Shown here: piece by piece, positions 1 through 11,102 of the stretch
How positions within the stretch are numbered: position 1 is the first letter of the stretch
Layout: every line of letters begins with the position of its first letter
NCBI GenBank assembly: GCA_963682175.1
Contig: OY821771.1
Span: 38,398,201-38,462,200 of the forward strand
From: Triglochin maritima
Lineage: Eukaryota; Streptophyta; Magnoliopsida; Alismatales; Juncaginaceae
Direction of reading: 5' to 3'
DNA length: 64,000 nt
The notes under the pieces: generated by a model
The model's input: only the letters and a program-made list of their open reading frames with translations
What the model was told of the DNA's origin: nothing
The model's database searches: none
Made by a program: the position numbers and the translations under genes

Positions 1-291
1 AAACAAAAGTTTGTCAAATGAAATCTTAATGTCACAGACATGAGAGAAAGTCGCACCTAGTATTAATACAATCCATTTATAAATTCTATTTTTTCACCAC
101 GAACATTACTCTGATTCACGAAAACTAATTCCGATAGTGTAATACTCGGGAGAATAAATAGCAATAACTGATTCCAATTGTCCACGCATCTCGTCACTAA
201 TAAACAATATAAAGAATCAAAAACATTTTTACAATATATGCCCACAATAATTCTGGCATACAAGAATATATCAGGAAATACTAATACAACA
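1..291 (-). other. 3' flank / 3' UTR of the FAH-type gene
   Basis: A/T-rich sequence directly downstream of the FAH stop codon. It probably holds the 3' UTR. No clear polyadenylation signal or other gene was identified. Confidence 0.4.
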
Positions 292-2037
292 TTAGTTTTC
301 CCCCTTGGGAACCAATTTTTGTGGGGGGAATGTTCCAAACACCTGATCCCAGAGAGAGGATGTGATCCCATAGCCCAAATCTTGGATTCTGAAGTGATGG
401 TTTAAATGGTATCTCTGCAGAAAAACAAACATACACACACAAATTTGATTCCCAAACATGTAGACAAAATAAACATATAATTGATCTGCCTTGGTAGCGT
501 AACTTACCTTGAGATGACGCCCAGGCTCTCTAGTTGGTTGCCCATGGTGGAGGTAATAGTGAGTGCAGTCATACATTACATAGCCAAGCAGACCACCTCC
601 AAATAATCCAGGGGCAATTGTCGGAGTTGATATTAATTTGATCAGATGATAAAACTACAAGATGGACAGGAACAACTACTTAGTCATACATTACATTGCT
701 CCAATGATATCAGTAACTAAAGTTGTAAGAGAACTATGGGTGTGCTTGATGTATTGTTTGTAAATTCTACAATATCATCTAGTGAAAGGGTTTACAATTC
801 TGACAATTATAAATGACTTGATTCGTATATCTTGTTTTAATAACAAGCAATTTTGAAAAGGTAACAGCTGCATATCATAAAGTGTATTTTCCTACCCACA
901 TGAAGTTAAATTAATAGGCAAGCCATGAAAGAAAACATATAATAGTGTGCGTGTTTGATCATATTTGGACTATAACATCAACATTTTGCACTGATTCCAA
1001 ATGATTTTTTTATCAAAAGTATTTATATCGTGAAAAAATAGAACAAATCAATAAGAAATGTACCGGAATGCACAGTATAGCTGCTGCTGCAGGGGGAAAT
1101 ACTAGCCGAAGTCCATCCATTGGGTGCTTATGGTGACACCCATGGAGAAGATAATGTGCGGTGTTTGCCCTACAGAATCATTCAAGGCTCTTTCAGTATG
1201 AAAATTTCAAGTTTTACCAAGAAAATTACAATGAGGCCAACTGCACCAGTATGTCTTTGTTTTAATGTGGAAGAGAAACCGATGCAACACATATTCAACC
1301 AATGTCCAGATAAAGATTCCAGATACCACCATTAAAGCTACTTCTGGCAAACTATAGCCCAAATTGATGGATTTGGTTATGAAGTAGCACACAACTGGCA
1401 ACCAGATTACGGGAATCGCCCACCAATGTGTACGCGTTAAGAACTGATATTCGAAAGATCATAATCAGAAAGACAGTGTTAGTAAATATCTAGCCAATGG
1501 GTGGGTATATACTTCGGCAAGGGGGACGCATACCTCCCAAAAGTCACTTGCAAAAAAACGTGGCCCTTCCTTGCTAACAATTGGCTGGTGTACCCAGTCC
1601 TGATAATCTTCACCAAGATGGCCAACCTGTCATAGATACCTCAAAACATAAATTAAGCCCTTCTGTCTGACTGATGAAGTCGAAACAAGCGTTCAAATGT
1701 AAAAATAAAACCATGATAAACTTTAATCCTGTCTCTGAACTTCCTACCTCCTCTAATTCAGACTTTTAACTATAATCACTTTCCCCTCATCAGACTGTTT
1801 TGCAGTAAATCACTGACACCAATCCCAACAGTCCAATACAACGATACATCCTATTGTTACTCATGCTGTATTTACTCATCCATCTAACGAACCACAAAAT
1901 GTCCACGAGGTAAGATTTTTTCCCGCAAACACTGATTTATGATGTGTTGCTTACTTACAGTTACAAATCCAGAAGCGAAAGCTAACCTGGAAAACAAGAG
2001 GCTTGTTCAATTCAACGGTGAAGCCTTGCGCAACCAT
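292..2037 (-). CDS. FAH: Sphingolipid fatty acid 2-hydroxylase (FAH1/FAH2-like), six coding exons, apparently intact
   Basis: Known role of the family: an ER-membrane di-iron enzyme that 2-hydroxylates the very-long-chain fatty acids of plant ceramides. Coding exons by GT-AG rules on the minus strand are 2037-1987, 1626-1534, 1443-1247, 1169-1064, 654-508 and 414-292. They sum to 717 nt, or 238 residues plus TAA, close to the length of the Arabidopsis protein. The product starts MVAQGFTVEL. Histidine clusters expected of the metal site are HRFLFH (102-107), HGCHHKHP (123-130), HYYLHH (181-186) and HLNHHF (201-206). Hydrophobic membrane stretches lie near residues 55-70 and 83-100. The ATG at 2037 is chosen because it gives the conserved N terminus and lies just after a UTR splice acceptor. 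No frameshift or stop is seen. FAH1 and FAH2 cannot be told apart here. It is the only gene in the window that looks functional. Confidence 0.93.
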
Positions 2038-2583
2038 TTTCGGGTCAACTTGTGACAGCAATAACCTGATGAAAATTAATTAGTTTGTTCACAGACTTAT
2101 GGGAAAATATTAAATGCCATTATAAACCGTTAATGCAAATTGACTTCAAAAGGGCACCCACTAGAGGACAAATCAAACCACCAAATTCTAACTTTGCCTC
2201 ATCAACCCAAGATCATGTTCTACCAAAAAACCTCTGTTAGCTTCATGACTTGGCATTTTTTACAGAACATCCAGATTTTTTTTTTTGGAAATCCCAAACA
2301 GCAGATTTCACGCAGGATATACAAAAGAAAAGTAGTTTTCTTAGATCCGCAACGCCAGGATGTCAAAAATAGCAAAAACAAAACAAAACAAAACAAAATG
2401 CCGCTATGATTACACCCTTTTAACGAAAACCCAGAAAATCAACCGCCGAAAGAAACCCAAAATGAATGTCAAGGGCAAAAAAGGTGACGCAAACAGATCC
2501 AAACACCACCCAAAAGCCATATTTTTAACGAAAACAAAAAAAGAGAAATTTTGACGGAAGACGAGATATATCAACATACATAC

Positions 2584-2737
2584 CTCTAAGGAGGACACAA
2601 TGGCGTGGGAACCCTAACTATGCTCAGCTGATTATTTAAAAAAAGAAAGAAAGTCTGTGGATGTGTGGGAATGATGGAGAAGTGGTTTTTTTTCGGTTGT
2701 TTGTTTGTGGTTTTGAGGGTAACTACGACATATATAG
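2584..2737 (-). promoter_or_regulatory. TATA box and 5' UTR exon of the FAH-type gene
   Basis: On the minus strand CTATATATG lies at 2737-2729, followed by about 145 nt of A/C-rich leader ending in a good donor (AG|GTATGT, exon end 2584). A matching acceptor (TTTCATCAG|GTTATT) lies just upstream of the ATG at 2037, so an intron in the 5' UTR is likely. The start site would be near 2700. Inferred from sequence only; no transcript evidence is available. Confidence 0.6.
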
Positions 2738-2739
2738 GG

Positions 2740-3019
2740 AGTTGGGAAGTGAACAGTGACCGCTGGTTTTAATTGAAGTATATTATTGGAAATGCCAGCG
2801 AGGTTAGCTGTTTGGATCTGCCAGATTACATATCGAACAACACAACTGTTCTTTGTCTTTTCTTTTCAACAGACCACTTTTTTTCTTTCAAATCAGGACC
2901 CACTTCACCATGCCGAACCGAAGACCACGGGTCGGGTTTGTGTCATTAAACCAAAAAAGAACAAACCACATTTAAACCAAAAATCAAAATTAACACCAAT
3001 ATTTTCGAAACAACGTTAG
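2740..3019. other. Upstream flank of the FAH gene, no gene seen
   Basis: Non-coding sequence between the FAH TATA region and the probable LTR. It may hold further promoter elements, but none is recognisable beyond the TATA box. Confidence 0.3.
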
Positions 3020-5552
3020 AAAAAATTAATGTTAACAATAGACAGGATAATTTATGAGATTATTTTGAACATTTTTTCGAAATTTTTGTGTATTAACTTT
3101 AGATTTTTAGATTAAGGGTAATTTGATCAAAACTAACAAAAGATGGTAAATTTCCAATGAGTGAAATGTGAGGGGGTGTAATTGCTAACTTTTAAAGGAA
3201 AAGTGAGGGGTATGAATTGTAGGACCGCTATTATTTGAGTCATTGAGTGATGCAAACTGCCAACACGATAAAAAATAAGAAACAAATTGTAATTAATCTT
3301 AGAATTGTTAAACCCCTCTTCCTAATTCCTAATTCCTAACCCTCACCCTCATCTCCCTTTTACTCACTCTTCCCTCATCTTCTTCTTCGTCCAATCCAAC
3401 CCCAAACCCACCCATTTTCCTATCCGTCCAACCTCCTCCAAGCTCCGGTGAGCACTCCGCAGGCGACGACGGCGAGGTCGGCGTCCGCGCGGAGGGGGAG
3501 GCGTCCCCTTCTCCTGCGAGTTCTTCTCGACTCGATTGAGTTAAGGTACGCCACCTACTCGGGTAGATTTGAATCCGATGAGTTGGTTTGGAGGTTATTG
3601 GAAGTTTCTTATTTCGGATGGAGTTTGGATGGTTTGTTAGGGCAGAGGTGGCCCGATGGTTGCTGGGCTGAGGTGGCTCGGCAGTGGTTGAGTTGAGGTG
3701 GCCCGACGGTGGCTGAGTTGGGGTAGTCTGGCGTTGGTTGGGCTGAGAAGGTCGATTTGATCGGTGCCCACCACGAGTTTGATGATACGTCCCTAGAGCA
3801 TGAATGTTGGAATATCAATTGCTTTGTGTTGTTGATTTAATATTCAAACTACTTTATATATATACTTGATCTACACGTTGATGCCATCGTGGTTATGAAC
3901 CAATGAGTTTTGTCGTGGTTGCTTGTTAATCGTTTGGGTTGACTACATGTTCCATGCATATCTTGGGTTTGTACATTATGTCATGCTTAGGGATAATACG
4001 GGTTGGGTTATTAGAGTATGTGATTGACATTGGAGTTCGATATTTTGATGCACCTTAGGTGTTTGTTAATATGCCCATTTGGTATGTTGTTAATATTATG
4101 GATTAATCAATGATACATGTGTTTGTGGTCAAAGATGATATTTGGATTTGATTTTGGGTTAATTGCATGTTTTTCATGGATTGTTGGGTATTTGATTAAA
4201 TAATGAATAACTGGTTTAATTGCCTTAAAACCCTAGATTTTATTGTAATTAAATTAGATGATTAATACATGGAGCAATTGCATGAATAATCATGGACTTT
4301 GCTGAATTGGATGAAATGAACTAATTATTTAGGGGAAATTACTTTTGCTTTGTACTTTTCAGATATTGTGGTAATTTCATTAGTGAGTAATTTACGGTTT
4401 TCCCTTAGATTTATGTTTATTACTCTATAAATTGTGGATGCTTTAGCGAGGCTTATGTTATGTTTTGTTGGGGTAGTGTGACATGTATGTTTGGTGTAAA
4501 TTGCATTTACCCTTGCCTAACATTTGTGTGAGAGGTTCGTGGAACCGATCTTTCACCACGTTGTTGCGAGTGGTCGTTGGAGCGTTACTCACGGACTTGG
4601 GCGTGTGGTCGAGTAGTGGGGTTGGTGTGTGAGGCACGTATGACTAGATGTTAGGGTGTTTCCCTTGTTGGGGTGGTCCGGAAGGTTTCCCATCGTTGTT
4701 ATGAGTGACCACTGGAGTCGTTGTTATGAGTGACCACTGGAGCTAGGCTCGCGGGCTCGGGCGTTGAGGTTGGATTCCCGGAGACGTGTTTTCCCATGTG
4801 TTGTTGCTGTTCGGAAGGGTTCACCCACGTTGTGACGAGTGACTGTTAGGGAGCGTTGCTCACGGGCTCGGACGTGTGGTCGGCTTCCGAAGCCGGATGC
4901 GGAACTGGTAAGCTCACCAACGTTGTGACGGGTGGCCGTTAGGGAGCGTTGCTCACGGGCTCGGGCGCGTGGTTGGGGTAGGGCGTTGCCTTGTGGCCCG
5001 GATGCGCGGTCTTGTCGAGGGTACACGCTCGGTCGGGCTGGGCGCGTGGTCACTTTGGGACGTGTGATGTTCTGTCGTGGGAGCGGGTTGAGTGTTGCCT
5101 CGTGGATTGGATGCGTGGTGGGGTCGAGGTGCATGCTCGACTTCGCTGGACGCGTGGTCGTGTTGAGACACGAGACCAGTGTGAGCTGTCATGGGCGACT
5201 AAACCTTGTATGTTGTTGGGTTGGGGTGGTGTACTAAGTCTTGATTTGAGACTCAGGGGTGACTTGCACGTGTGCAGGTGAGACGTAGTAGGCGGCTGAA
5301 GGTGACTTGGGCTTAGGACGCGTTGACTGGATCTGTTGAGCTCGGTTGTCATGTATTTTCCTACTCCTGTTAGTAGTCATGTAGTAGGAGTTCAGAGTTC
5401 TTGTATTTCACTTCCGCATTGTATCCCGACATTATCACCTTGTTATATTTTCATTGATGTCTCGACTTGACTATTTTAGTTAATGTTCTTTTTTTGGTTG
5501 ATTTTAATTTGTATTGACTGTTGTGTCCTGAGTGCAGATTAGAGGTGTTACA
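3020..5552 (+). mobile_element. Probable solo LTR of a large chromovirus-type gypsy element
   Basis: The right end reads AGAGGTGTTACA, the usual 3' terminus of Tekay/Del-type LTRs (TGTAACACC...GGTGTTACA). Upstream are an A/T-rich U3-like part, a pyrimidine-rich leader at about 3310-3440 and a long GC-rich R/U5-like part with degenerate tandem repeats. No primer site follows and no pol sequence is adjacent, which suggests a solo LTR. The left edge is uncertain: TGTTAACA near 3031 is a candidate, and no target duplication was found. Small open frames here (for example 3448-3696) have no recognisable product. A degenerate gene promoter region is the alternative. Confidence 0.4.
4558..4985 (+). 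repeat. Degenerate GC-rich tandem repeats, about 90-130 bp period
   Basis: The motif CGTTGTGACGAGTG followed by TAGGGAGCGTTGCTCACGGG recurs in diverged form from about 4558, 4690, 4829 and 4919. An exact 24-bp direct duplication (a unit containing TTATGAGTGACCACTGGAG) lies at 4692-4741. The array sits inside the probable LTR and explains several overlapping GC-rich open frames on both strands that are not genes. Confidence 0.6.
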
Positions 5553-6965
5553 AGAATAACCTTGAATTTGGATATAAAGTTAAATCTTCTTAAATTTTGG
5601 CGATTTTGAAACGATCTTCTCAAATTTAAAATGGACCAATCACCTTCATTGTGGTCTTGATTTGTGATATATTGTCTCATTTTTCGTTAATATGGTAGTT
5701 TTCATACACTGTTTCATGTGTTTTCCAAATATCTTTTTTAGAAAAGTGATTCAAATTTGCATAATATATTTGATAGGAATTTGAACTCAACCTCAATCTT
5801 ACGTTGTCAAAAGGTTAGGGTCAAAAGTAGACACACCAAAAGAAAAAGGTTAACGTTATAACTTAAATTTAAACCTAAAGAAAGTGGTGTGTTATATAAA
5901 ATTTATGTGATCTTTTAATGGACGTGGGTTAGTTTGTTTATTTCCTATTAAAGGGCATCCTCCTTGATATGTCAATAGCGACAACAAGCTCATGATGTCA
6001 AAAGTTGAAAGTCCACTTCATCAACACAGTTACACAGTGAAGAGGTTCGTAATAACATCCCACTAATATAAAATTAACATTAAACTCGGGGGCCCATGGT
6101 TTTTGTTCCAACAAAAAGTAACACAAAACTGTCAACTGCCAACAATATATGCATATATGACCTAAACAACCTATCATAGTACTGATTATTTACGAGATTA
6201 GATAATACATGCATGTTCGAGTTCTAGCGTTATTATAAACATTCTTTTATACACTGCACTTTTTCTGATTTACTACTGAAAGTATCAAATTAGTACGTGG
6301 GAATCGAATCCCGACCTTGCTGGTACAAATTAACCACGGAAAATGCCAACTGAAATGTCCCAAGTCAATTTATTGTTAAGAATATAATAGCAAACAAACT
6401 GAATTGCGGATTTGATATTAATAATAGGAGTATAACAGCTAATGGTGACCATTCATAGGGTATATTATTTCAAATTCCGAAACTTAAAGGATAATTAAGT
6501 CCTGTTAAGAATTTATTTATTTATTTAGTGTACATCTTTTTCTTTTCTTTTTTCATTCACTAACAATACTTTTTGACAAATTAGGATTAGTTCAGTTAAG
6601 AGATCTCTTGTCTAGAGATAGTTAAGACCGACGATCGTATCTCAACAATCACAATTCTAATGTTTGAGAGGTTCAGATTTAAAATGAAGATGAGAAACTA
6701 AAGAGAGTGGATAAAATAAAATAAAAACAAATGTCTTTTAGAAATTTGTGGTCATACCTTATTAATTGTAATTATCCATTTGCTCCTAAATATATTTTTC
6801 CCCCTTGAGAAAAGGTATGGAAAAAAGAAGTATTGGAATTCGATTATGCGACTTGTCACTTGTTCTTTTAATTTGATAACATCGTTTGTTCAATAGGTGA
6901 TAGGAACATAGAAAAGTGGAAGATTACAATTTATGTACAAGTATGTACACATGCATTTAGGTAAC
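5553..6965. other. Unassigned A/T-rich DNA
   Basis: No open frame with recognisable similarity, no LTR and no clear terminal repeat was seen on either strand. Confidence 0.3.
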
Positions 6966-6974
6966 AGTTAATTA

Positions 6975-7504
6975 GGGTTAATTACAATTTGACCCTTTGA
7001 ACTATGTTTTGATATCACTTTGTACATTTGAACTTTCAAAGTTAACAGTTACCCCCCTGAACTTTTATTTTTTATCACTTTACCCCCTGAATTTTAAAAA
7101 TTTATTATTTAAGCACACATTCGTCGGTTTTTTTGAATTTTTTTGTTGCATCCCTAGTACACTCCTAAACTTATATTTACGTGAAAGTTCGGATCGAAAC
7201 GGAGGTCAAATTTGGTTGGAATTTGGGTCAACTTTAGTACCAATCCGACCCAAATTCCAACCAAATCTGACATCCGTTTCGATCCAAATTTTCACATAAA
7301 TATAAATTTAGGAGTATATTAGGGATGCAACAAAAAATTGCAAAACATTATGAATGTGTGCTTAAATAATAAATTTTTAAAGTTCAATGAGACAAAGAGT
7401 TACGAAATAAAACAACACGTGGGGTAACTGTTAACTTTAAAAGTTCATGTGTGCAAAATGATATCAAGACATAGTTTAAGTGGTCAAACTGTAATTAACC
7501 CTTT
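6975..7504. mobile_element. 530-bp foldback MITE, probably Mutator-like
   Basis: The whole element is one long inverted repeat. The left arm begins GGGTTAATTACAATTTGACC and the right arm ends GTCAAACTGTAATTAACCC. The arms are about 250 nt each, diverged by roughly 10-15% by eye, and meet near 7234. It is flanked by AGTTAATTA at 6966-6974 and 7505-7513, a 9-bp duplication of the length made by Mutator-type transposases. The left tip lacks the AAA found at the right tip. It codes for nothing; the open frame at 6997-7299 is a by-product of the arm. Confidence 0.7.
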
Positions 7505-7559
7505 AGTTAATTAGCATTTGACACTGACAATATTCGAGCCTAATTACCAGGCAATAGGG

Positions 7560-8660
7560 TCCACTTTGGAACCTCAGCACTGTAATTTTTTATATATAAT
7601 AAAAAAAATTCAAAATTCGAAATCTAGGAAAAAATCGCGGTTCACACCCGCGATCCGTCACATTAAAACTTTTTTATTTGCACGGATCGCGAGTGTGAAA
7701 TGCGATCCTCAATTTTTTTTTAATTTTTTTCTACTGATTGCGGTTCACACCCACGATCCGTTGCATTTTTACAAAAAAAATTCACAATTTTTTTTAAAAC
7801 AATTTTTTAATGTTTTCTGTTTTTTTTTTTTCGAAATCTTTTTTATCTGTTTTTTAATTATTATTGTTTTTCAAAAAATGTTTTTTAATTGTTATTATTT
7901 TTTAATTTTTTTTACAAATTATTTACAACTGAAGCACGATCTTTTTGATTTGTGACTTTTTCATTTTTTTATTTCGGTTTTTGTTTTTTATTGAAATTAT
8001 TTGCAATCTTTTTTAAAATATTTTTTTCAAAATATATTTTCTAATTGATATTATTTTTTAAAATTTTCAAAATTTATTTTTAATTTTTTCAAGAATCGAC
8101 CTCCAAATCACGTGGATTGGAATAATAATTTGTTTACAACTGAATATTAAACAAACACTAAAACTAATTAAAACAAAATATTGGTGACGTTATCAAAAAT
8201 TCGTAGGGTGTAGACTCGTTACAAATATTTTTGGAGGTCGATGCAGCGAAAAATTAAAAACACAACTAAATTAAAAAAAATTACAAAACATATTTTGAAA
8301 AATAAATTTAGTAAAAAACAAATAAAAATGGTTTTAATTTTTTTTCCACGGATCGCGGTTCACACTCGCTTTTCGTGATTTTTTTTTGTAAAAATGTCAC
8401 GGATCGCGGGTGTGAACCGCAATCCGTGGGGATTTTTTTTATTTAAATTTGACGGATCGTGGTTCACACCCGCAATCCGTTCAAAAAGATTTTTTGTTTA
8501 ATGTGACGGATTGCGGTTCACACCCGTGATCCCTGCCTCCACGGACCGCAGGTGTGAACCGCGATCCGAGTAGATTTCGATTTTTTCTCTCTCCTAGATT
8601 TCGAATTTTAATTTTTTTTATATATAAAAATTACGGCCTCAGCAAGCACCTGATCACATA
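7560..8660. mobile_element. Foldback element built of repeated GATCGCGGTTCACACC palindromes
   Basis: Both ends carry inverted copies of GTAATTTTT-ATATATA-(A)n followed by TTCGAAATCTAGGA (about 7580-7629 and 8597-8638). Inside are about eight copies, in both orientations, of a 25-30 bp palindrome-like unit combining CGGATCGCGG with TTCACACCCGCGATCCG. They lie at about 7634-7660, 7681-7709, 7738-7763, 8346-8378, 8398-8431, 8451-8481, 8503-8534 and 8538-8569. The centre (7780-8330) is T-rich low-complexity DNA. No coding sequence was seen. The exact edges and target duplication are unresolved. Confidence 0.55.
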
Positions 8661-9309
8661 TAATCATCCTCAACATTGAAAAGTTAATATTTTGTTTTTG
8701 CGTTCTTTACAACTTTTGTAAGGCGTTTATTACTCCATGCATCAAATCATTCTAAAGGGCACTTAACTATTTGAAGTAATATTATTTTTCTTCAATTCTA
8801 GAAATTTTCTCATTGGTACTTAAACATATATGATAAATTTTCTTTAATAAGTTGATTTTGAAACATTAGTATTTTATACGATAAAAAAGATTTCCACCAC
8901 CAAGCTTCATCAGTTCGCCTGACAGTCCTTTTTACTTACTTACCGTTGCCTTTACAATTAGTTTAGCACCAATCTTTTGAAGTAATGTTTTTTAATCACT
9001 ACCTTAAATCTGGCTAACTCTCACTTTCACATCAAACAAGTGCCTCAAACTTCCCAAAACTTTTGTCTATAAAACAAACATGATGGGCTTTGGATCGAGA
9101 GAGGGCCTTGCGACATTCATCTACAAGGACTTATTATACACTATTGGCAAATATATTTAAGTACACACCCTTAAATGGGCTCAAGAAATCGAAATGTCTG
9201 TGACGGCTGAAGCCCCCACCAAACCTCACCTGGTCATTGTCCTGCTTGAAAGAACACCAGAAGGTCCAGAACATGACTCGCAACTCACAAGTCGCAAGTT
9301 AAATTTGAA
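8661..9309. other. Unassigned DNA
   Basis: No supported gene or element was found between the foldback element and the BBE-like fragment. Confidence 0.3.
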
Positions 9310-9830
9310 CGCGAACCAACAATTCCAAAAATAATTTTCAGGATCAACTCTTTTCTTTACAATCGACAACCTTTTAAAGTTCCCCATGAAGTACCTCTCT
9401 CCCCATATCTTATCTTAGCCTTGACGTAATTGGCCTTCCCGACTTCCTCAATATTTCTAATGTCGAGATCCTTTGCGTTGACATATGCACTTCTAGGATT
9501 CTTTGAAACATAAGATGTCATCATGCTCTTGTAGAACTTCCTAGTCAAATCCAAATATGTCTTTGAAGCCCCCCCACTCGCTCTTCATCAGTCCATGCCA
9601 TCTCACATAATAAAGAATTTGGAAAAGGTATTGCACTCTCTGGTATCTCATCCATTTTCCCACCACAAGGATCGAGTTCCATTATGTGAAATGCACCTCC
9701 TTGATAAAATCACTCCCATAATGAGTTCCCACTGCTCTTCTTCAATAGGTTTAGTCACAAAGTCGAGTTTCCCCTTGAAGGAGTATTTCCGTGACGAATT
9801 TCTGTATATGAGTAACATTTATGAGTTCGT
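9310..9830 (-). pseudogene. Berberine-bridge-enzyme-like FAD oxidase, C-terminal pseudogene fragment
   Basis: On the minus strand, in three frames, the order of motifs follows the C-terminal half of plant BBE-like (reticuline-oxidase-like) flavoproteins: FKGKLDFVTKPI, then DPCGGKMDEIPESAIPFP, then YVSKNPRSAYVNAKDLDI, then FKRL and VDPENYF just before the C terminus. Functional members are secreted oxidases with a bicovalent FAD. Here at least three frameshifts separate the blocks, there are internal stops, and the N-terminal FAD-binding half is absent. It is a relic, not a gene. No target duplication marks it as a retrocopy, and no intron was noted within the fragment. Confidence 0.75.
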
Positions 9831-10372
9831 TAATAACTAGATTTTTTTCCCGAGGTACTTTGGTATTATTTAATGATAAAAGGCAAACATAAAACAATAA
9901 TAAATGAATGAATGACCAAATATTAGGCAAATACACAAGTACATAAATAAGTTGTGCAGTGGCCTAGTCTGTATAGGACTCGGATTCTTTCAGTTTGCTT
10001 GAGGATCAAGTTCTTACATTATAACCCAGCATTTTAATGTAATCGAAAACTCAAACTGTAGAGACGTAGAACTCGTTCTATGATTTGAATTATCATAACA
10101 ATTGGCATACTCATGAAGTCTAATAACTTGCAAATAAAATCATAATATATAACTCCCTCACATACATGTCATTAAGTAATTCTTAAGATGTAAAATGTCT
10201 CATTAGAATTTCCATTCTATGCGGTTATAATTACCATCTTTCTGTGAAAAAAATCCTTAAAAAATTATTATTTTTTGCATGTGATTATAGCCGATGGTAT
10301 TAAAAGTTCTTATCCGTCAAGGAGTTGGTCAAAGGTTCAATTATCAAAACCTGAAAAGATTAGAGTGGTCTC
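9831..10372. other. Unassigned DNA
   Basis: A/T-rich spacer between the BBE-like fragment and the copia LTR. Nothing recognisable was found. Confidence 0.3.
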
Positions 10373-11071
10373 TGTTGGAGATCGAGCTTCAAGAAATAGT
10401 GAATGATTTTAATTGGTTTAAATTTGTTAGGTATACAGAAAAACATGATAAAATGGTCGACCAGTGGAGAAGTTCGGTCGACCGAATTTATCAAGAGCTT
10501 TCGGGACTGAAGATTCGCTCGACCGGTATTGGACATCGATCGACCGAAAATAACATGGACTTTTTTGGAGTTAGGAACGGTCGACCGAAGGGATTCCAGT
10601 CGACTGGAAAGTGGCAGTTGAGCTGAAAACAAACCGTGGAGCGGTTAACCGGTCGGTTACATCGTTAACCAAAATTAACAGGAATCGTTCCTGTTAACCG
10701 AACGGTCGACCGTTTGAGGGATTGCGGACGACCGTTCCACGTTTTCTGGATTATTACTGTTTGGTTATGTTCGGTTATGATTCTATTTAAGGGCTTATTC
10801 GCCATTGTTTATGTACAACGCAATAATATTATTTCGTTGAGATAGATTAGGACTACAAATACTCGCCTTGTTAAACGAGTATGTCGAGGTTTTCTTCAGG
10901 TGCGCGTTCGTTTATTACTTGTTTCTTTTATTTTGTGTGTGTTTTGTTGCATTTAAAGTTTGGGAGAGAGCGAGAAGTTAGTTAATTCCATGTGTAATAT
11001 TCGTTTTTACATATTCTGCTGTGCATCTTAACCCACCGTCGTATAGAGCATGGTTTGAACCTCTCCCAACA
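10373..11071 (+). mobile_element. 5' LTR of a truncated copia element
   Basis: The 699-bp LTR starts TGTTGGAGATC and ends CTCCCAACA, with a perfect 6-bp terminal inverted repeat (TGTTGG/CCAACA), and is followed two bases later by a copia primer site. It is rich in CGGTCGACCG-type palindromes (10456-10740). TATTTAAGGGC near 10788 is a possible TATA element. The partner 3' LTR is absent. Confidence 0.85.
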
Positions 11072-11073
11072 GC

Positions 11074-11085
11074 TGGTATCAGAGC
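11074..11085 (+). other. Primer binding site, initiator-Met tRNA
   Basis: TGGTATCAGAGC is the standard plant copia primer site, complementary to the 3' end of initiator methionine tRNA. It fixes the orientation and the LTR end at 11071. Confidence 0.9.
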
Positions 11086-11102
11086 TTTGGTTGCGTTTAT
11101 TG

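Noticed and set aside
1671..1686. CTGATGA...CGAAAC, resembling a hammerhead ribozyme core
   Set aside because: Only four bases separate the two core boxes, so no normal stem II can form, and stems I and III with a cleavage triplet were not found. It lies in an FAH intron and is probably chance.
3448..3696. Short open frame beginning STPQATTARSASARRGRR
   Set aside because: Arg/Ala-rich composition of GC-rich LTR-like DNA; no conserved motif or splice context.
4724..5352. Several overlapping GC-rich open frames on both strands
   Set aside because: They follow from GC-rich tandem repeats inside a probable LTR. No frame is favoured and no protein family is recognised.
6997..7299. A 100-codon open frame
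   Set aside because: It lies entirely in the arm and loop of the 530-bp foldback MITE.
7518..7955. A 145-codon open frame rich in Phe and Ile
   Set aside because: It comes from T-rich low-complexity DNA in the foldback element.
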